Shown: positions 24,833 to 33,023 of the stretch, in pieces
Numbering within the stretch: the first letter of the stretch is position 1
Layout: the number at the start of each line of letters is the position of its first letter
Assembly: GCA_030606265.1 (NCBI GenBank)
Contig: JAUWGT010000007.1
Location: 1-33,023, forward strand
DNA: 33,023 bases
Direction: 5' to 3'
DNA from: Candidatus Stahliibacteriota bacterium
GTDB taxonomy: Bacteria > Hydrothermota > Tepidihabitantia > SM23-42
Notes under the pieces: generated by a model
Told to the model about the DNA's origin: nothing
What the model saw: only the letters and a program-made list of their open reading frames with translations
The model's database searches: none
Translations under genes and position numbers: made by a program

Positions 24833-26001
24833 TAGTCGCGAGAACAGGAAATGAGGCGATGGCTGAAGCAATGCGTCAAATTAACCCTGATGTAGTTGCT
24901 GCTTACCCGATCACCCCGGCTACTGAGATTGTTCAGTTATTTTCCAAGTTTGTTAATGACGGCTTAGTAGATACTGAGTTTGTGCCGGTTGAGAGTGAAC
25001 ACTCAGCCTGTAGTGCCTGTGTTGGTGCTTCTGCTTCAGGTGCTAGAGTAATGACCTCGACTTCTTCCCAGGGACTTGCTTTGATGCACGAAATTCTCTT
25101 CATTGCGGCTGGTCTACGTCTGCCTATTACTATCTGTCTGGTCAACCGTTCTTTATCGAGTCCAATTAATATTCACTGTGATCATTCAGATACCATGGCT
25201 TCAAGGGATGCTGGTTGGCTCCAGATCTACACAGAAAATGCCCAGGAAGCCTATGATACAACGATTCAGCTGGTTAAGATAGCTGAACAGGCTTTACTTC
25301 CGGGTATCGCGTCAACCGATGCCTTTATTATCAGTCATGGTATGGAGCGCGTCGAACTTATTGACGATAAGGAAGTACCGAAGTTCCTCGGTGAGAGAAA
25401 ATTAAATTACTCATTGCTCGATGTTGATAACCCGATTACCCTTGGACCTTTGGATTTGCAGGACTACTTTTTCGAGCACAAGCGGTCTGAGATTGATGCT
25501 ATGGATAATGTGCTACCTATTATTGAAAAAGTGCAGAAGGAGTTTGGTGATAAGTTTGGTAGGTATTACCCGATAGTTGATGAATACAAAATGGACGATG
25601 CTGAAGTGGCGATTTTGGTGATGGGGTCGACCGGTGGTACGGCAAAGGTTACAGTCGAGAGAATGAGAGAAAAAGGTAAGAAGGTTGGTCTTGTCCGTGC
25701 CAGAGTGTACCGACCATTTCCCAAGGATGCAATGACTAAAGCACTGAGTAAACCAAAGGTTGTCGGCGTTATGGACCGTTCTGATACCATGTCAACACTC
25801 GGTGGTCATCTTTATAATGATGCCCGTTCGATATTGTATAAATCTGATAAGCAACCACTTATGAAAAATTACATCTATGGTCTTGGTGGAAGAGATATTA
25901 GCATTGAAGAGATAGAAGCGATATACGGACAGTTATTTGACATCCAGAAATCAGGGGAAGTTGATAAAGATGTCGTGTATTTTGGAGTGCGAGGTGAATA
26001 A
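24829..26001 (+). CDS. porA: 2-oxoacid:ferredoxin oxidoreductase alpha subunit
   Basis: AAYPITPATEIVQLFSKF; EFVPVESEHSACSACVGASASGARVMTSTSSQGLALMHE. Confidence 0.93.
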   Translation: MIVARTGNEAMAEAMRQINPDVVAAYPITPATEIVQLFSKFVNDGLVDTEFVPVESEHSACSACVGASASGARVMTSTSSQGLALMHEILFIAAGLRLPITICLVNRSLSSPINIHCDHSDTMASRDAGWLQIYTENAQEAYDTTIQLVKIAEQALLPGIASTDAFIISHGMERVELIDDKEVPKFLGERKLNYSLLDVDNPITLGPLDLQDYFFEHKRSEIDAMDNVLPIIEKVQKEFGDKFGRYYPIVDEYKMDDAEVAILVMGSTGGTAKVTVERMREKGKKVGLVRARVYRPFPKDAMTKALSKPKVVGVMDRSDTMSTLGGHLYNDARSILYKSDKQPLMKNYIYGLGGRDISIEEIEAIYGQLFDIQKSGEVDKDVVYFGVRGE

Positions 26002-26924
26002 TGGCTAAACTGAAAGAACTTGCTGCACAGAAAGAGAGATTTGTTGGTGGCCACCGCGGCTGTGCTGGTTGCGGCGCGTCGATCATTGCACGCCAGGTGC
26101 TTATGGCTGCAGAAAACCCGGTTGTGGTTGGTGCGTCGACTGGTTGTTTAGAGGTTTTCTCGACGATATATCCATATTCAGCGTGGAATGTTCCGTACAT
26201 ACACAATGCCTTTGAAAATGTTGCCGCAACAATGGCTGGTGTAGAGGCTGCTTATAAGGTACTCAAAGCAAAAGGCAAGATTTCCAAAGATCTAAGGTTT
26301 ATTGCTTTTGGCGGTGATGGTGGCACATATGACATTGGTATACAGGCACTTTCTGGTATGATTGAACGGAGGCACCGCGTACTTTATGTCTGTTATAATA
26401 ATGAGGCATACATGAATACTGGTATTCAGCGTTCATCAGCAACACCGCGTGGCGCACATACGACAACTTCGCCAGCTGGTAAGGTGATTCCTGGTAAGCT
26501 CCAGCCCAGAAAGAATCTAACTGAGATAATTATTGCCCATGAACCTGCATATGCTGCACAGGCAACATTTGGCTACTGGAATGACCTGATTACAAAGGTA
26601 CGCAAAGCACTTGATGCTGAAGGACCTTCTTTCCTTAATGTTTACGCGCCTTGCCGGCTTGGTTGGGCATACGCTCCAGAAAAAACCGTGAAAGTGTCGA
26701 AGATGGCGGTGGAAAGCTGCATCTGGCCGCTCTATGAATATCAGGATGGAAAATACCGGATCACTATTAAACCCAAAGAAAAGAAACCTATCGATGAATT
26801 CCTCAAAATGCAGGGAAGGTTTGCTCACTTATTCAAATGGAAGGATGATGTACCTATTAAGGAATTTCAAGAAGAGGTGGATTATATCTGGAATAGATTA
26901 CTGAAGCGAAGCGAAGTATTATAA
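26001..26924 (+). CDS. porB: 2-oxoacid:ferredoxin oxidoreductase beta subunit (TPP-binding)
   Basis: GHRGCAGCGASIIARQVL; FGGDGGTYDIGIQALSGMIERRHRVLYVCYNNEAYMNTGIQRSSATP. Confidence 0.95.
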   Translation: MAKLKELAAQKERFVGGHRGCAGCGASIIARQVLMAAENPVVVGASTGCLEVFSTIYPYSAWNVPYIHNAFENVAATMAGVEAAYKVLKAKGKISKDLRFIAFGGDGGTYDIGIQALSGMIERRHRVLYVCYNNEAYMNTGIQRSSATPRGAHTTTSPAGKVIPGKLQPRKNLTEIIIAHEPAYAAQATFGYWNDLITKVRKALDAEGPSFLNVYAPCRLGWAYAPEKTVKVSKMAVESCIWPLYEYQDGKYRITIKPKEKKPIDEFLKMQGRFAHLFKWKDDVPIKEFQEEVDYIWNRLLKRSEVL

Positions 26925-26951
26925 ATCATATCACAGATTACACGGAAAAAC

Positions 26952-26990
26952 GCGGAGTACACAGAATAATTTGAATTCTATGTGCTCCGC
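26952..26990. repeat. Long hairpin after porB
   Basis: GCGGAGTACACAGAAT / ATTCTATGTGCTCCGC, 16-position stem with two non-Watson-Crick positions. Confidence 0.65.
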
Positions 26991-27017
26991 AAAACTTTAT
27001 AGAAATTTATTCAGTTT

Positions 27018-27653
27018 ATGATCAAAGCAATTATCTTTGACATGGACGGCACGCTCTACACGAATACAGATATCAAAGAGCAGTTTGCAAAAGCTGCATA
27101 TTCTACCCTGGCAAAGTCTGACAATATTCCAATAGACCAAGCCCAAGACCTAATTGAGGAACGGAGAGCTGAACTCAAAGCAAAAAGCGGTTTTCCAGTT
27201 CCTTACACCTTAACTTTGAAATCATTCGATATCCCGATAAAAGTCTGGCATAAAGAGAACATCGCGTTCTTTGACCCACGTGACTTTCTGCATAAAGATG
27301 AGAGATTGAAAGCGAGCCTCGTTAAACTAAAAAAGAATCATCGCCTGGCAGTTATGACCAATAATAACAGAATACAGACTGAGCGGGTTATTGAAGCCCT
27401 TGAATTGGATGGTTTATTTGATAGAGTATTCACCTTTAATAGCTTTGAGATCCTGAAACCGGAACTTGAATTTTTCAAAAAAGCCGCAGCCGAGTTAGGC
27501 ATTGAGCCCAAAGCCTGTTTGTATGTGGGCGATCGCTATGATGTTGATTTACAGCCGGCTCAGGAAATAGGCATGCAGATCCTTGAAGTCAAAGGACCTG
27601 AGGATATTTATAATATGACAAGCAAGGTGTTTGGAAAGGAGCAGAAAAAATGA
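27018..27653 (+). CDS. HAD-superfamily hydrolase
   Basis: IFDMDGTLY; MTNNN; LKPELEFFKKAAAELG; YVGDRYDVDLQPAQEIGM. Confidence 0.92.
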   Translation: MIKAIIFDMDGTLYTNTDIKEQFAKAAYSTLAKSDNIPIDQAQDLIEERRAELKAKSGFPVPYTLTLKSFDIPIKVWHKENIAFFDPRDFLHKDERLKASLVKLKKNHRLAVMTNNNRIQTERVIEALELDGLFDRVFTFNSFEILKPELEFFKKAAAELGIEPKACLYVGDRYDVDLQPAQEIGMQILEVKGPEDIYNMTSKVFGKEQKK

Positions 27654-28594
27654 AGAAATTGTGTTGTTTCTTTTTATTACTTATTTTCTTAATAGCAAAT
27701 AACTGTACTGGGCCAAAGATAGAATTACGGTTTAATGTAAAACCTGGTACAATCTATACGTATAGAGTGACAACTGATCAGCTGATATCACAGACCATAA
27801 AGGGACAGGCGCTTGATATGAACCAGACCATAATAATGGAACACCGATACGAAGTGATTGAAATCAATGATGCAGGTAATACAATCCTGAAAATAGTTTA
27901 TGATAAGGTGGGATATATGCAGGACGGTCCCTTAGGTGAGATTGAATACAGATCGTGGGAAGACACTACGGATATACCGATGATTGCCCAAGGGTTTGCG
28001 TCCTTGGTCGGTCAAGAGTTCTTGGTGGAGATTTCGTCTCAAGGCAGTATTGTTGATGTTAAAGGAACTGATAAAATAATTAAGAAGATGCTTGAAGATT
28101 TGGACTTACCGGCAGTTGGTGCAATGAAAGAGGAGATGGAGAGGAACATGCGAAATCAGTTTGGTGATGATGCGTTTAAGGAAAATATGAAAAGTATGTT
28201 CTATTTTTATCCAGACCGACCAGTTGGAGTTGGCGATTCTTGGCAAGCCACATGGCGTATGAGCAAAGGCTTTCCAATGATCCTTCATAATACCTGGAAA
28301 ATAACGAAGATGAATGAGACTGAAGTATTCCTTGATGTCTATATAAAGGTGGAATCAAACAAAGAAGCAACTCTGTTGCAGATAGGCGGCATAGAGATGT
28401 CTTATGACTTGTCTGGAGAGCAGAAAGGTACAGTGGTTGTGGATCGGGAAACTGGTTGGTGCACGAAATCTCATTTAGAACAAACATTCGAAGGGATGAT
28501 ACGAACATCTGGTGGGATGTTTGGTTCTCAAGATGGGATGGAGTGGCCAATAAAGGTCGCTGGCACGGTGACTATTGAATCCACAAGAGAATAG
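27650..28594 (+). CDS. Lipoprotein, DUF6263-like
   Basis: Signal peptide ending ANNC; LRFNVKPGTIYTYRVTTDQ; FYPDRPVGVGDSW; GTVVVDRETGWCTKSHLEQTFEG. Confidence 0.65.
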   Translation: MKKLCCFFLLLIFLIANNCTGPKIELRFNVKPGTIYTYRVTTDQLISQTIKGQALDMNQTIIMEHRYEVIEINDAGNTILKIVYDKVGYMQDGPLGEIEYRSWEDTTDIPMIAQGFASLVGQEFLVEISSQGSIVDVKGTDKIIKKMLEDLDLPAVGAMKEEMERNMRNQFGDDAFKENMKSMFYFYPDRPVGVGDSWQATWRMSKGFPMILHNTWKITKMNETEVFLDVYIKVESNKEATLLQIGGIEMSYDLSGEQKGTVVVDRETGWCTKSHLEQTFEGMIRTSGGMFGSQDGMEWPIKVAGTVTIESTRE

Positions 28595-28647
28595 CATTTA
28601 GAATACGACCGCATCCGCCTCAGGCGGACTGTCATTGTTTGACCGCC

Positions 28648-28700
28648 TTGGGAGTGACACGGCTTGCGGTGTCAAAACAGCACGAGTGCTGTTACTCCAA
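28648..28700. repeat. Cloverleaf-type intergenic element (outer stem plus two hairpins)
   Basis: Outer TTGGGAGTGA/TTACTCCAA (one bulge, one G-T); inner GACAC...GTGTC (28656-28673) and ACAGCAC-GA-GTGCTGT (28677-28692). Confidence 0.6.
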
Positions 28701-28705
28701 CCAAG

Positions 28706-29419
28706 TCACTCGAAGTTATTTTCTAACATCCCACGTGCCTTAACTGCATAAATTGAAGTCGGCTCACGCACGATGAGTTCTTCCAGGATTGCGCGCGCTT
28801 CCTTTTCCTTATTTAAATCAATATATATACCAGCCTGGAGTAAGATCGCATTGTGTATTTTGTGATCTGGGAATGAAATGGTTAAATTGTCAAGAGCGCT
28901 GAGTGCTTGCCCAAGGTTTTCTTGTTTGATAAAGGTTAGGGCAAGATAGTAGAGTGCATAATCTCCTAACCTGGTCTTTACGAGATTTTTTAGGCTATCT
29001 TTTGCCGCGTTTAGTTGACCGCTTTGATGGAGAAAAATTGAATAACCCAAGAATTTGAAAATTGTTGTATCTAAACGGGCACTTTCAATCATATAGAGTT
29101 TTTCAAGAGCATCATTGGCAAATACCGAACCAGGGTAACGGCTAACTAATTTCAGATATTCATCGCGTGCCCCAAGGATATTGCCAGTATATAGATAATC
29201 ATCAGCTAAATGTAACCTAATCGCAGTATTGTCATGAGCACCCAGACGGTCGTAGTATTTTCTTAGTAGTGCAATACCTAAGCTATCGTGACCAGCCATG
29301 AAATAACACATATTGAGTTCAGTAATGATTGATAATTTGGGGTTTTTATCTACAATGCTTTTTAGAGTATCAATTTTGTTGCTTAGTTCAAGGTTGAAAA
29401 AGAAAAATAGTAATATCAT
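28706..29419 (-). CDS. TPR-repeat protein
   Basis: Helical repeats with AKDSLKNLV, GQALSALDNLTISFPDHKIHNAILLQAGIYIDLNKEKEARAILEELI. Confidence 0.75.
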   Translation of the reverse strand: MILLFFFFNLELSNKIDTLKSIVDKNPKLSIITELNMCYFMAGHDSLGIALLRKYYDRLGAHDNTAIRLHLADDYLYTGNILGARDEYLKLVSRYPGSVFANDALEKLYMIESARLDTTIFKFLGYSIFLHQSGQLNAAKDSLKNLVKTRLGDYALYYLALTFIKQENLGQALSALDNLTISFPDHKIHNAILLQAGIYIDLNKEKEARAILEELIVREPTSIYAVKARGMLENNFE

Positions 29420-32400
29420 CGGTCCTCAAGCAGTTTATTGAAATATTCTCTTATGTACAATTCGTATTCTTTGGGGTATGATTCGCGCAGGGCTTTTTGG
29501 ATTAGCTCGCGCAGGCGGTCTTTGCCGAGTTCTGCAGGCAGGGCATCAGGATTTTCTCTAACGAGGAATTCCTCACCGGGTTTGCTTTTGCGCTTCTTTT
29601 CATAATCTTCCTTGCGGATCGATTTCTGTGCATCAAGGAGTCTTGATATTATTTTTTTCTGGCGTTCAATAAGCTCACGGTCAAGTTTGTATTGGTATAG
29701 ATCTTCTTCCGCCTGTTTCATTTCTTCGATTACTTGGTCGAGCATCTCTTGGTGTTGGTTCGGTCCCACATCACTGCGTAGTGATTCCAGTGATTGACGC
29801 AGGGCGCGCTGTTTGCCGGCAAGTCTTTGAATCTGTGCCTTTTGATCGGACGTCAACCCGCTGACTGGGATAGGGAAGAAACCAGACATCGATTGGCTCA
29901 AAGACATCTGTCCTTGTGACAGCTTTGAGAGCGCTTGTAGGAAATTATCCATGCCAGTTGATGAACCGCCTTCACCTGCTTGCTCAAGTTTTTTGAGCAT
30001 TTCAAAACAGACGAGGTTGATTTGCTTCATTGCCTCCTGGCTGTTCTGCATATGTGTTTTTGCCTGTTTAGATTTTTCCATATGCTTGATCGCTTTGGCA
30101 AGGTTCTTACCCATGCTCGGCGTAATGTGAAGACTCTTGACCTGTTGGGCATAAAGACTTTCAGCTACAGCTTTAGTGGCATTGATGATCTGGTTTTGTT
30201 GCACTATGTCAAATGTCTTATCCTGAGCAAGATGCTCTTCAGCTTTAGAGATGTCGATTAGTTGATTCACGACATCAAGAAGTTTCTTTCTCAATTGTGC
30301 TGACCGACCTTTTGTGAGTTGTTCATACAACTTCTGCAGATCCGCAGCCGTCATTTCTAAGCCTTTTTGCATTTCTCCAGGTGAAGGGGACATATCGCCA
30401 GTCATGTCCTGACTTTGCTGGGCGAGTTCCTCTAGTTTTTGTTTTATGTCTTGCTCAAGACCTTCAGCGTCAGCGAGTTCCTGTAGCTCTTTGCCGAGTT
30501 CGGAAATAGCTTTCTTTAAATCGTCAAGTTCCTGCTGGAGTGCTTGAGAATTTTCCTGATCGAGCGCTTGATCGATTTCCTCAGCTTGTTCGGCAAGCTC
30601 GTCAGCCATTTGTGCAAGCTCTTTCAGTTTTTCTTCTTGCTGGAATCTCCTTAGGATCTCCAGAGTTCTTTCAATGGCTTTTGCCATTTCTTCCTGTTTC
30701 TTTTTCAAATCTTCAAGCGCCATTTGGATATCCCGCGGTCCTTTGTTCAACGCAGTCTGGAGATTCTCCAAAGCTTTGCGTAATTCATCGGGCGCGATTT
30801 CCTGCAATATCTTTGCAATTTCCTGGAGATGCTCAATTGATTCCTGGTCAAGAAGTATGCCTTGGTTCAGTTTCTCAATGGTCTTTTCGAATTCAGTCTG
30901 CCATGCATCAATCTTTTCAAGGATCTTCTGTTCTTTGGAAATCGCAGTGCGCAATTTTTCCTGATCCGCCCAGAGAAGTTCCCGTTCTCTCATTATCTTC
31001 TCGTGTAACCTTGAGATTTCGTCTATTTCATCTGCGTGTTCTATTTGGAGGTCCTCGAGCTCTCTTTGTACCAGTTCTTCTTTTCTGTCTATTTCTTCAT
31101 AAATCTCTTCCATGGTAGGGAAGTAGATATAGTACATCTCGCTTTTGCTTACCTTACCGGCATTGTCGATAATTTCTGCAAAATATGAAACTTCATCACC
31201 AGGAAGCATGCCAAGGTCTGATACATCCCATGCAAAATACACGGTATCTTCGAGTGCACCATGTTTTATGGCGAGTGTTTTTTTGTATTTATTTTCAAAG
31301 GTGTAATGAAACAATGCTTTTGCTAAACCATAGTCATCACTACACCTGATGCTGATATCGATCTGCATGTCATGGGGTAGCGGTATATTGAAGCCCGGGT
31401 AAAAGATGTCGACAAGTGGTGGTAAATCAGGCACCGCGTAGATGATTATCTGCTCTTTTATTTCAGTCGTTGATTTAAGGTACAGGAAAGCTGTGCCACT
31501 TTGTTTGACCTTAAACTCCGCGTAAAAGGTCTTATCTTCGCACTTTAGTTCGATTGTGTCGTTCAAGACCAGTCTACCCGAAACCAGGGGTTGTGATGTT
31601 TTCCCTTTCATGATTATTCTGGTTCCTTCGGGAACGATCAGTTGCCGGCCAGTTTTTACGTCATCTTTGAGTTTTGTGTAAGTTGGATACTTGAGAAGAA
31701 AAGTTAGTTCCTCAATATATATTGGTTCCATTTTTTTCAGGAAATATGGTTCAGTCGTGTGCTCGAGGAAAGTAAAATGATAAGATATTGATTCTGCCAA
31801 CTTGATATTCTCTTGCGCAAGACCATCTTGTACGGTGATTTTTTTCTGGGTCACTGTTTGATTTTCAGTAAGCACGAGCCTTGCGTTTTTTGGAAAATAT
31901 ACTCCATTGAGGAATAGTTTTACCTCGACTGTAGAACCTTTGAGAAGTGCTGTATCTCCAGGTTCCACAGTGTAGAATATATCATGATTAAGGGCATACC
32001 AGAAGTGTCCAGGATGAACTGCTGGGTGAAGCAATGCAAGAATAATTGCGATCAGCAGGAATCGCAGACCAGCGTATATGGGTGTGTACGAAAGGTATTT
32101 TTTGAAATCGATTGCCTTTATTTTCTCGGTCGCGTCTGAAATATAGGCATGTATTAACTCGGGTGAATATTTCTCCTTATTGTCCTTTTTGATAAGTGAT
32201 AATTGAATACTGTTTACAATTTCACCTTTAAGACCGATTTTTTCCTCAAGGATTTTTGCTCGTTTGATAAGGGAGACCGGACGATAAAAGAATAGCGGGA
32301 TAAGACCGATAATGCCATAAAGCGGTGATTTGAGAAGAAGCAGTGCGACTGAAATCGATATTATCGTTATGCCTAGCACGACGATCAGTAAAACGATAAA

Positions 32401-32466
32401 ATCAATAAGTTGCTGATGACGCGCGAACTTTCTTGTTTTGCTGAAGATTAGGTTAATATCTGACAC
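29416..32466 (-). CDS. DUF4175-like membrane protein with long Gln/Glu-rich coiled coil
   Basis: N-terminal TM helices, SLIKRAKILEEKIGLKGEIVNSIQL, long heptad-rich C-terminal half. Confidence 0.75.
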   Translation of the reverse strand: MSDINLIFSKTRKFARHQQLIDFIVLLIVVLGITIISISVALLLLKSPLYGIIGLIPLFFYRPVSLIKRAKILEEKIGLKGEIVNSIQLSLIKKDNKEKYSPELIHAYISDATEKIKAIDFKKYLSYTPIYAGLRFLLIAIILALLHPAVHPGHFWYALNHDIFYTVEPGDTALLKGSTVEVKLFLNGVYFPKNARLVLTENQTVTQKKITVQDGLAQENIKLAESISYHFTFLEHTTEPYFLKKMEPIYIEELTFLLKYPTYTKLKDDVKTGRQLIVPEGTRIIMKGKTSQPLVSGRLVLNDTIELKCEDKTFYAEFKVKQSGTAFLYLKSTTEIKEQIIIYAVPDLPPLVDIFYPGFNIPLPHDMQIDISIRCSDDYGLAKALFHYTFENKYKKTLAIKHGALEDTVYFAWDVSDLGMLPGDEVSYFAEIIDNAGKVSKSEMYYIYFPTMEEIYEEIDRKEELVQRELEDLQIEHADEIDEISRLHEKIMRERELLWADQEKLRTAISKEQKILEKIDAWQTEFEKTIEKLNQGILLDQESIEHLQEIAKILQEIAPDELRKALENLQTALNKGPRDIQMALEDLKKKQEEMAKAIERTLEILRRFQQEEKLKELAQMADELAEQAEEIDQALDQENSQALQQELDDLKKAISELGKELQELADAEGLEQDIKQKLEELAQQSQDMTGDMSPSPGEMQKGLEMTAADLQKLYEQLTKGRSAQLRKKLLDVVNQLIDISKAEEHLAQDKTFDIVQQNQIINATKAVAESLYAQQVKSLHITPSMGKNLAKAIKHMEKSKQAKTHMQNSQEAMKQINLVCFEMLKKLEQAGEGGSSTGMDNFLQALSKLSQGQMSLSQSMSGFFPIPVSGLTSDQKAQIQRLAGKQRALRQSLESLRSDVGPNQHQEMLDQVIEEMKQAEEDLYQYKLDRELIERQKKIISRLLDAQKSIRKEDYEKKRKSKPGEEFLVRENPDALPAELGKDRLRELIQKALRESYPKEYELYIREYFNKLLEDR

Positions 32467-32472
32467 TTGTAC

Positions 32473-33023
32473 CTAATGGGTTAAGCTATAGATTATAATA
32501 TTGATCCCCATCCGGATGGCATCTTCCCTTTTTTCTGGTGGGTCATTGTGCACATCAGGTTCTTCCCAGCCATCGCCTAAATCACTTTCATAAGTGTAGA
32601 AGACAACAAGTTGATCATCGTAGAATATACCAAAGCCTTGAGGAGGTTTACTATCGTGTTCATGAATCTTTGGTAAACCATTAGGGAATCCATAAAAAGA
32701 ATGATATATATCATGGTCAAAGGGTAGTTCAATAAGCGGCGAATCAGGGAAAACCTTTTCTATTTCTCGACGGAAAGTAGAATCCATGCCATAATTGTCG
32801 TCAGCGTGGAGAAATCCGCCGGCAGCAAAATACTTCCTCAGGATCTTGATTTCCTCATCTGAAAAACGGACTTTGCCGTGACCGGTCATATATAGGTATG
32901 GATACTGGAACAATTTGGGGTCAGTGATCTCCACGTTTTCCTCTCGGGGCGCAGCCCGAATCGTGGTTCTTTCATTTATCGCCTCGAGCAAATTCGGTAA
33001 AGACGAGGGGTCTGAATACCAGT
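32473..33023 (-). CDS. DUF4159-domain protein (partial; open to right edge)
   Basis: YLYMTGHGKVRFSDEEIKILRKYFAAGGFLHADDNYGMDSTFRREIEKVFPD. My reading shows the frame stays open past the track's TTG start (..WYSDPSSLPNLLEAINE) to the edge. Confidence 0.85.
   Translation of the reverse strand, partial: WYSDPSSLPNLLEAINERTTIRAAPREENVEITDPKLFQYPYLYMTGHGKVRFSDEEIKILRKYFAAGGFLHADDNYGMDSTFRREIEKVFPDSPLIELPFDHDIYHSFYGFPNGLPKIHEHDSKPPQGFGIFYDDQLVVFYTYESDLGDGWEEPDVHNDPPEKREDAIRMGINIIIYSLTH

Noticed and set aside
26941-27017. Leaderless promoter for the HAD gene
   Set aside because: No TTGAC-like -35 at the right distance; probably cotranscribed or differently initiated.
30540-31118. 192-aa plus-strand ORF opposite the DUF4175 gene
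   Set aside because: Antisense shadow of a strongly biased coiled-coil sequence; no recognisable motif.

Overview
This window is a compact bacterial chromosome segment, almost entirely coding, with genes on both strands. I found no tRNA, rRNA, CRISPR array or transposase. Taxon cannot be established from the sequence; gene content (PorV-like OM protein, DUF4159/DUF4175 cluster, PorGDAB, SPFH-archaemetzincin operon) fits an uncultured anaerobic Gram-negative-type lineage (inference only). Main units: (i) minus-strand operon SPFH/slipin - archaemetzincin - class V aminotransferase - GGDEF - DivIVA - purine nucleoside phosphorylase (partial at left edge); (ii) plus-strand GHL10-like glycosidase; (iii) plus-strand folK - deoxynucleoside kinase - panB - 5xPAS/HD-GYP - RdhA-like Fe-S protein - Na/Ca exchanger; (iv) queF and an ARPP-1-like lipoprotein; (v) ATL protein (minus); (vi) NTF2-like and GYD proteins; (vii) minus-strand KOW/barrel-sandwich protein of unknown function - PorV-like - accA - PATAN/DUF4388; (viii) minus-strand topA - flavin reductase - nfo, and panC; (ix) porGDAB, HAD hydrolase, DUF6263-like lipoprotein; (x) minus-strand DUF4159 (partial) - DUF4175 - TPR. 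The most interesting signals are non-coding. First, at least ten promoter-like TTGACN-(16/17)-TANNNT sites, nine with exactly 16-bp spacers; five of them lie only 5-7 nt before a start codon lacking a Shine-Dalgarno, implying leaderless mRNAs. Second, three intergenic cloverleaf elements, each an outer stem enclosing two adjacent hairpins. Third, several intergenic arrays of degenerate 8-10 bp tandem words. I see no obvious new defence or mobile system.
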